From Leucobacter sp. (lineage in GTDB: Bacteria; Actinomycetota; Actinomycetes; Actinomycetales; Microbacteriaceae), in contig JAGNOB010000038.1 in the NCBI GenBank assembly GCA_017990305.1, forward strand, positions 1-8,964: a stretch of 8,964 bases of DNA, written 5' to 3'. The notes under the pieces were generated by a model that was given only the letters and a program-made list of their open reading frames with translations, did not search any database and was not told where the DNA came from. A program made the position numbers and the translations under genes. This document shows positions 5,500 through 8,964 of the stretch, in pieces. Position 1 is the stretch's first letter. The number at the start of each line of letters is the position of its first letter.

Positions 5500-7376
5500 A
5501 GCGCGCTCCCCTGCTCCTGTGCGCGATGCAGCTCGGCGTAGCGGCCGTTCACCGCGAGGAGCGCGGCGTGGTCGCCCTGCTCAACGATGTCGCCTTCGCT
5601 GAGCACGAGGATGACGTCGGCGTCGCGGATCGTCGAGAGCCTGTGCGCGATCACGAACGACGTTCTCCCCTCGCGGAGCCGCGACATCGCGGTCTGCACG
5701 AGGCGCTCGGTTCGCGTATCGACCGACGACGTTGCCTCGTCGAGGATGAGCACGTCTGGGCGGGCGATGAAGGCGCGCGCGATCGTGATGAGCTGGCGCT
5801 CGCCGGCCGACAGCGAGCTGTTGTCATCGCCGATGACGGTGTCGTAGCCCTCTGGCAGGTGCTGCACGAAGCGGTCGACGAGGGTCGCCCGCGCGGCCTC
5901 CTCCACTTCCTCGTCGCTCGCTGCGAGGCGGCCGTAGCGAATGTTCTCGCGGATCGTGCCGGCGAAGAGCCACGCGTCTTGCAGCACCATCCCGGTGCGG
6001 GCGCGCACCTCCTGCCTGGTGAGCTCGCGGATGTCGGCACCGTCGAGGCGAATCACGCCCCTGTCGAGCTCGTAGAAGCGCATGAGCAGGTTCACGAGGG
6101 TGCTCTTGCCAGCGCCCGTCGGCCCGACGATGGCAACGGTCTGTCCCGGGCTCACCTCGAGGCTGAGGTCAGTGATGAGCGGGCGCTCGGGCGAGTACCC
6201 GAAGGCCACGTGCTCGAAGCTCACCCTGCCACGCTCAGTGGCCGCGGCGGCGGCCGGGTCGGGCCCAGTACCGGCCGCGTCCACTGGGTGCGGCCCGGCG
6301 TCGGCAACGCCCACCGCGTCAGCGCGCTGCGTCTCCTCTTCCTCTTCCGCGTCGAGTAGCTCGAATGTGCGGGTGGCCGAGGCGATGCCCGACTGCAGCA
6401 TGTTCGCGACGCTCGTCATCTCGCTGAGCGGCTGGGTGAACTCGCGGGTGTACTGGATGAAGGCGACCGCGTCGCCGAGGCTCATCTGGCCACTCGCGAC
6501 GCGCACGCCGCCGGCGACGGCGATGAGCACGTACGACAGCGCCGAGACGAACGTCATCGTCGGCATGATGCTGCCCGAGAGCGCCTGCGCCCCGAACGAC
6601 GCCTTCGTGAGCTCGGCGTTGCGCCTGTCGAACTCGGCGAGCGTCGCCTCGCTCGCACCGAAGGAGCGAATCACGTCGATGCCAGAGAGCGACTCTTCGA
6701 CGTGCCCGTTGACCTCGCCTGTCTGCTCCCACTGCGCGGCAAAGCGCCGCTGCGATCGCGAGCCGATCTGCACGAGCAGCAGCGCGGCGACGGGCACGAC
6801 GAGCAGTGTGAGCAGGGCGAGCTGCCACGAGATCACGAACATCATGACGGTGATGCCGATGAGCGTGAGCACGGACTGGACGAGCTGCGCGAACGCGTCT
6901 TGCACTGCCGTCTGAATGTTGTCGACGTCGTTGGTGACGCGCGAGATCACGTCGCCACGCTGCCGCCCGTCGAAGTAGCTCACTGGCAGGCGGTTGAGTT
7001 TGCGTTCGACGTCTTCGCGGAGGCCGAACATCACGCGCATGCTGATGAGGTTGAGCAGGTAGCCCTGGGCCCACATGAGCACGGCCGAGCCGACGTAGAG
7101 GGCGAGCACGAGCCAGATGAGCTTGCCGAGCTGCTCGAAGTCGATGCCGTCTCCCGTGACGCCGCGGTGGATCACGTCGATCGCGAGGCCGAGTACCTTC
7201 GGCGCAATCACCGCAAGCACGACCGACGCTGTCGTGAAGATGAGCGTGAACACCACCCCGCGGCGCTCTGCGCCGATGAGGGCGAGGAGCCGTTTCGTGG
7301 TGTCCCAAGCGCGCGCCCTGCGCTCGCGCTGTGGCCCGTCGAGGGCTGGCACCGGTGCTGGGTTCAACTCGCTCAT
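5496..7376 (-). CDS. ABC exporter half 2 (fused TMD-NBD, catalytically complete Walker B)
   Basis: This is a 626-residue type IV (B-family, multidrug/lipid-like) ABC half-transporter. The six-helix membrane domain spans about 40-325, with the coupling region VEESLSGIDVIRSFGASE at 226-243. The ATPase domain (about 385-620) has Walker A GPTGAGKST at 418-426, Q-loop Q466, signature LSAGE at 522-526 (changed from LSGGQ), Walker B LILDE with catalytic E547, and switch H578. A low-complexity acidic/Ala-Pro linker (343-381, starting AEEEEE) joins the two domains. The start is the ATG at 7376, with the strong site AGGAAGGAA just upstream and an ATGA overlap with half 1. The frame stays open upstream to 8960, but that stretch is Arg-rich shadow of half 1. 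It pairs with half 1 as an asymmetric heterodimer: its Walker motifs with the partner's intact signature make the working ATP site. Substrate is unknown; drug or lipid export is the usual role. Confidence 0.95.
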   Translation of the reverse strand: MSELNPAPVPALDGPQRERRARAWDTTKRLLALIGAERRGVVFTLIFTTASVVLAVIAPKVLGLAIDVIHRGVTGDGIDFEQLGKLIWLVLALYVGSAVLMWAQGYLLNLISMRVMFGLREDVERKLNRLPVSYFDGRQRGDVISRVTNDVDNIQTAVQDAFAQLVQSVLTLIGITVMMFVISWQLALLTLLVVPVAALLLVQIGSRSQRRFAAQWEQTGEVNGHVEESLSGIDVIRSFGASEATLAEFDRRNAELTKASFGAQALSGSIMPTMTFVSALSYVLIAVAGGVRVASGQMSLGDAVAFIQYTREFTQPLSEMTSVANMLQSGIASATRTFELLDAEEEEETQRADAVGVADAGPHPVDAAGTGPDPAAAAATERGRVSFEHVAFGYSPERPLITDLSLEVSPGQTVAIVGPTGAGKSTLVNLLMRFYELDRGVIRLDGADIRELTRQEVRARTGMVLQDAWLFAGTIRENIRYGRLAASDEEVEEAARATLVDRFVQHLPEGYDTVIGDDNSSLSAGERQLITIARAFIARPDVLILDEATSSVDTRTERLVQTAMSRLREGRTSFVIAHRLSTIRDADVILVLSEGDIVEQGDHAALLAVNGRYAELHRAQEQGSAL

Positions 7377-8964
7377 GCGTGGGTTCCTTCCTGCGTAACG
7401 GGGGCGCTCGGGGGTGTGTCCTCGCCGGTGTCCGCCTGCGATGCGACGATTTCCATGTACTCGGGGCACGTGCGCAGGAGCTGCTCGTGCGGCCCGGCCC
7501 CGACAACGCGCCCGCGGTCGAGCACGATGATGCGGTCGGCCGATTCGACCGTGGCGATGCGCTGCGCGACGACGACCATCGAGGCGCCGTCGGCCGCGGC
7601 CGCAAGAGCTGAGCGCACTCGCGCGTCGGTGACGACGTCGAGCGCGGAGAATGCGTCGTCGAGCACGTAGACGCGTGGCTGCGCGACGACGGCACGGGCG
7701 ATGCAGAGGCGCTGTCGCTGACCGCCAGAAACGTTCGCACCGCCCTGCGCGATGGGTGCGTCGAGCCCCTCTGGGAGTGCCCGCACGAAGTCTTCGGCCT
7801 GGGCGACGCGAAGCGCGGCCCAGAGGGCTTCGTCGCTCGCGTCTGGGTCTGCGAGGCGGAGGTTCGATGCGACCGTGCCCGAGAAGAGGATCGCTCGCTG
7901 CGGCACGAGCCCGATCACGTGCGACCGCTGTTCGCGGCTGAGCCGCGAGACGTCGACGCCGCCGATCGTCACGCTGCCGCGCTGCGGCCTGGTGAAGCCC
8001 GCGAGCATGCCGACGAGCGTGCTCTTGCCAGATCCCGTCGCGCCGACAACGGCTGTCACCGTGCCGGGCTCGACGGCGAAGGAGACACCCTGCACGACGG
8101 GTTCGGCGGCCCCCGGGTAGCCGTACGTCGCGTCTGCGAACTCGACCCGGTTCTCGGTGGGCGTCTCGGCAGGCGGCAGCTGCCCGAGTGCGCCTGTGTG
8201 GAGCTCGGGGGCTCCGAGTACCTCTTGGATGCGCTCGGACGCGACCATCGCGCGCGGAATGAGCATGATCATGAAGACCGCCGTCATGAGCGCGACGAGG
8301 ATCTGTACGAGGTATTGCAGAAACGCGGTGAGCGAGCCGATGTTGAGTTCGCCTGCGGCGACCTGGTGCCCGCCGAACCAGAGCACGGCCGCGGAGGCGA
8401 GGTGCAGAATCATCGAGATCGCGGGGAACATGAGCACGAATACTTCGCCGACGCGGATCGAGATGCGCGTGAGCGCCTCGTTCACCCGCCGGTACTTCTG
8501 CGCCTCGTGATCCTCGCGAACGAAGGCGCGCACGGTGCGGATGCCCACGATCTGCTCGCGCAGTACCCCGTTGATCTCGTCGATGCGCCCCTGCAGGTCG
8601 CGGAACATTGGGAGCACCCGCAGCACGAGCCCGCCGACAACGATGACGAGCAGCAGCACCGAGCTCCAGACGAGCCAGGCAAGACTCGCGTCTGCGCGCA
8701 GGGCAAGCACGATGCCGCCGACGCACATGATCGGCGCGGAGACGAGGGTGTTGAGGGTCATGAGCACGAGCACCTGCACGTGCTGCACGTCGTTCGTCGA
8801 GCGGGTGATGAGCGTCGGCACGCCGAAGCCTGCGAGCTGCTCGGCCTCGAGCCCATCGATGCGGTGGAAGACGGCGCGACGGAGGTCGCGGCCGACGTTC
8901 ATCGCGACGCGTGCACCGAGCACGACCCCTGCGATCGCGCTGAGCAGCTGCACGGCGCACAGCA
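7373..8964 (-). CDS. ABC exporter half 1 (fused TMD-NBD, degenerate ATP site), 5' end outside window
   Basis: This is the C-terminal 530 or so residues of the partner half-transporter. The reading frame runs off the right edge, so the first membrane helix and the start are missing. Residues are counted from the codon at 8953. Membrane spans are visible at about 1-18, 66-85, 93-113, 170-195 and 207-232, with the coupling region GVLREQIVGIRTVRAF at 129-144. The ATPase domain has Walker A GATGSGKST at 304-312, Q-loop Q352 and signature VSGGQ at 408-412. In Walker B (VYVLDD), D433 replaces the catalytic Glu, and Q464 replaces the switch His (VVAQRI). The same Asp/Gln pair occurs in the degenerate subunit of known heterodimeric exporters such as TM287/288. 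A disordered Thr/Pro/Glu tail ends the protein. It overlaps half 2 by ATGA. Family and degenerate state are directly visible; the substrate is not. Confidence 0.95.
   Translation of the reverse strand, partial: LCAVQLLSAIAGVVLGARVAMNVGRDLRRAVFHRIDGLEAEQLAGFGVPTLITRSTNDVQHVQVLVLMTLNTLVSAPIMCVGGIVLALRADASLAWLVWSSVLLLVIVVGGLVLRVLPMFRDLQGRIDEINGVLREQIVGIRTVRAFVREDHEAQKYRRVNEALTRISIRVGEVFVLMFPAISMILHLASAAVLWFGGHQVAAGELNIGSLTAFLQYLVQILVALMTAVFMIMLIPRAMVASERIQEVLGAPELHTGALGQLPPAETPTENRVEFADATYGYPGAAEPVVQGVSFAVEPGTVTAVVGATGSGKSTLVGMLAGFTRPQRGSVTIGGVDVSRLSREQRSHVIGLVPQRAILFSGTVASNLRLADPDASDEALWAALRVAQAEDFVRALPEGLDAPIAQGGANVSGGQRQRLCIARAVVAQPRVYVLDDAFSALDVVTDARVRSALAAAADGASMVVVAQRIATVESADRIIVLDRGRVVGAGPHEQLLRTCPEYMEIVASQADTGEDTPPSAPVTQEGTHA
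7384..7392 (-). promoter_or_regulatory. Ribosome-binding site fixing the start of ABC half 2
   Basis: AGGAAGGAA on the minus strand (7392-7384) precedes the ATG at 7376 by 7 nt. It settles the start inside an open frame that otherwise continues about 1.6 kb further upstream over the half 1 gene. Confidence 0.6.

Noticed and set aside
4843..5541. 232-residue plus-strand open frame opposite the DedA gene
   Set aside because: Highly charged composition without domains, antisense to a clear DedA protein.
6702..7670. 322-residue plus-strand open frame opposite the ABC genes
   Set aside because: His/Asp/Glu/Arg-rich antisense shadow produced by GC-rich codon bias, and both ABC genes are certain.
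6319..7740. 473-residue minus-strand open frame
   Set aside because: Third-frame shadow of the two ABC genes, Arg/Ser/Pro-rich with no recognisable motif.
7377..8960. Long upstream extension of the ABC half 2 frame (about 528 extra residues)
   Set aside because: It is Arg/Ala-rich with no domain features, lies wholly over the well-defined ABC half 1 gene in another frame, and the true start at 7376 has a strong ribosome site and ATGA overlap.
1..8964. Mobile elements, tRNA/rRNA genes, CRISPR arrays, defence genes
   Set aside because: I saw no transposase, integrase, nuclease or toxin motifs, no regularly spaced repeats and no tRNA-like cloverleaf in the gaps.

Overview
The window is GC-rich, compact DNA with gene families typical of Actinomycetota. 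A Microbacteriaceae-like host (for example Leucobacter or a relative) is my best guess from the style of the proteins, but no marker gene here proves it. Almost every gene is on the minus strand. There are no RNA genes, transposases, phage genes or CRISPR repeats. It reads as an ordinary chromosomal region with tightly packed operons.

Left part (1-2587): the 3' part of a bile acid:sodium symporter family transporter (plus strand) converges on a gene for a two-domain VOC/glyoxalase protein. That protein resembles the catechol 2,3-dioxygenase CatE layout but carries an N-terminal membrane or export segment. Upstream of it on the same strand is a MarR-family regulator. The gap between the two holds a TTGT-N4-ACAA inverted repeat that could be the regulator's operator. 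MarR-type regulators are known to control CatE-type proteins in Bacillus, so a quinone/catechol stress module is a reasonable hypothesis.

Middle (2588-3392): two small membrane proteins of unknown function, 147 and 61 residues, overlap by 4 bp. The smaller has no Lys, Arg or His at all. A tandem 8-bp repeat, TAGATCTG twice, sits over the probable promoter of this pair. A GC-rich hairpin then closes the operon that comes from the right.

Right part (3393-8964): a five-gene minus-strand operon in transcription order: ABC exporter half 1 (5' end outside the window), ABC exporter half 2, DedA-family membrane protein, GNAT acetyltransferase, PaaX-family regulator. Every junction is a 4-bp ATGA or GTGA overlap, so the five genes are very probably co-translated. 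The ABC halves form an asymmetric heterodimer: half 1 has Asp for the catalytic Glu and Gln for the switch His, and half 2 keeps both but has an altered signature motif. The PaaX-like protein at the end may regulate the whole operon, probably in response to an acyl-CoA-type ligand. No phenylacetate catabolic gene is visible.

I found no clearly new defence or mobile system. The best leads are the co-translated exporter/DedA/GNAT/PaaX operon, the membrane-targeted CatE-like protein under a possible MarR switch, and the paired small membrane proteins with their repeat-bearing promoter.
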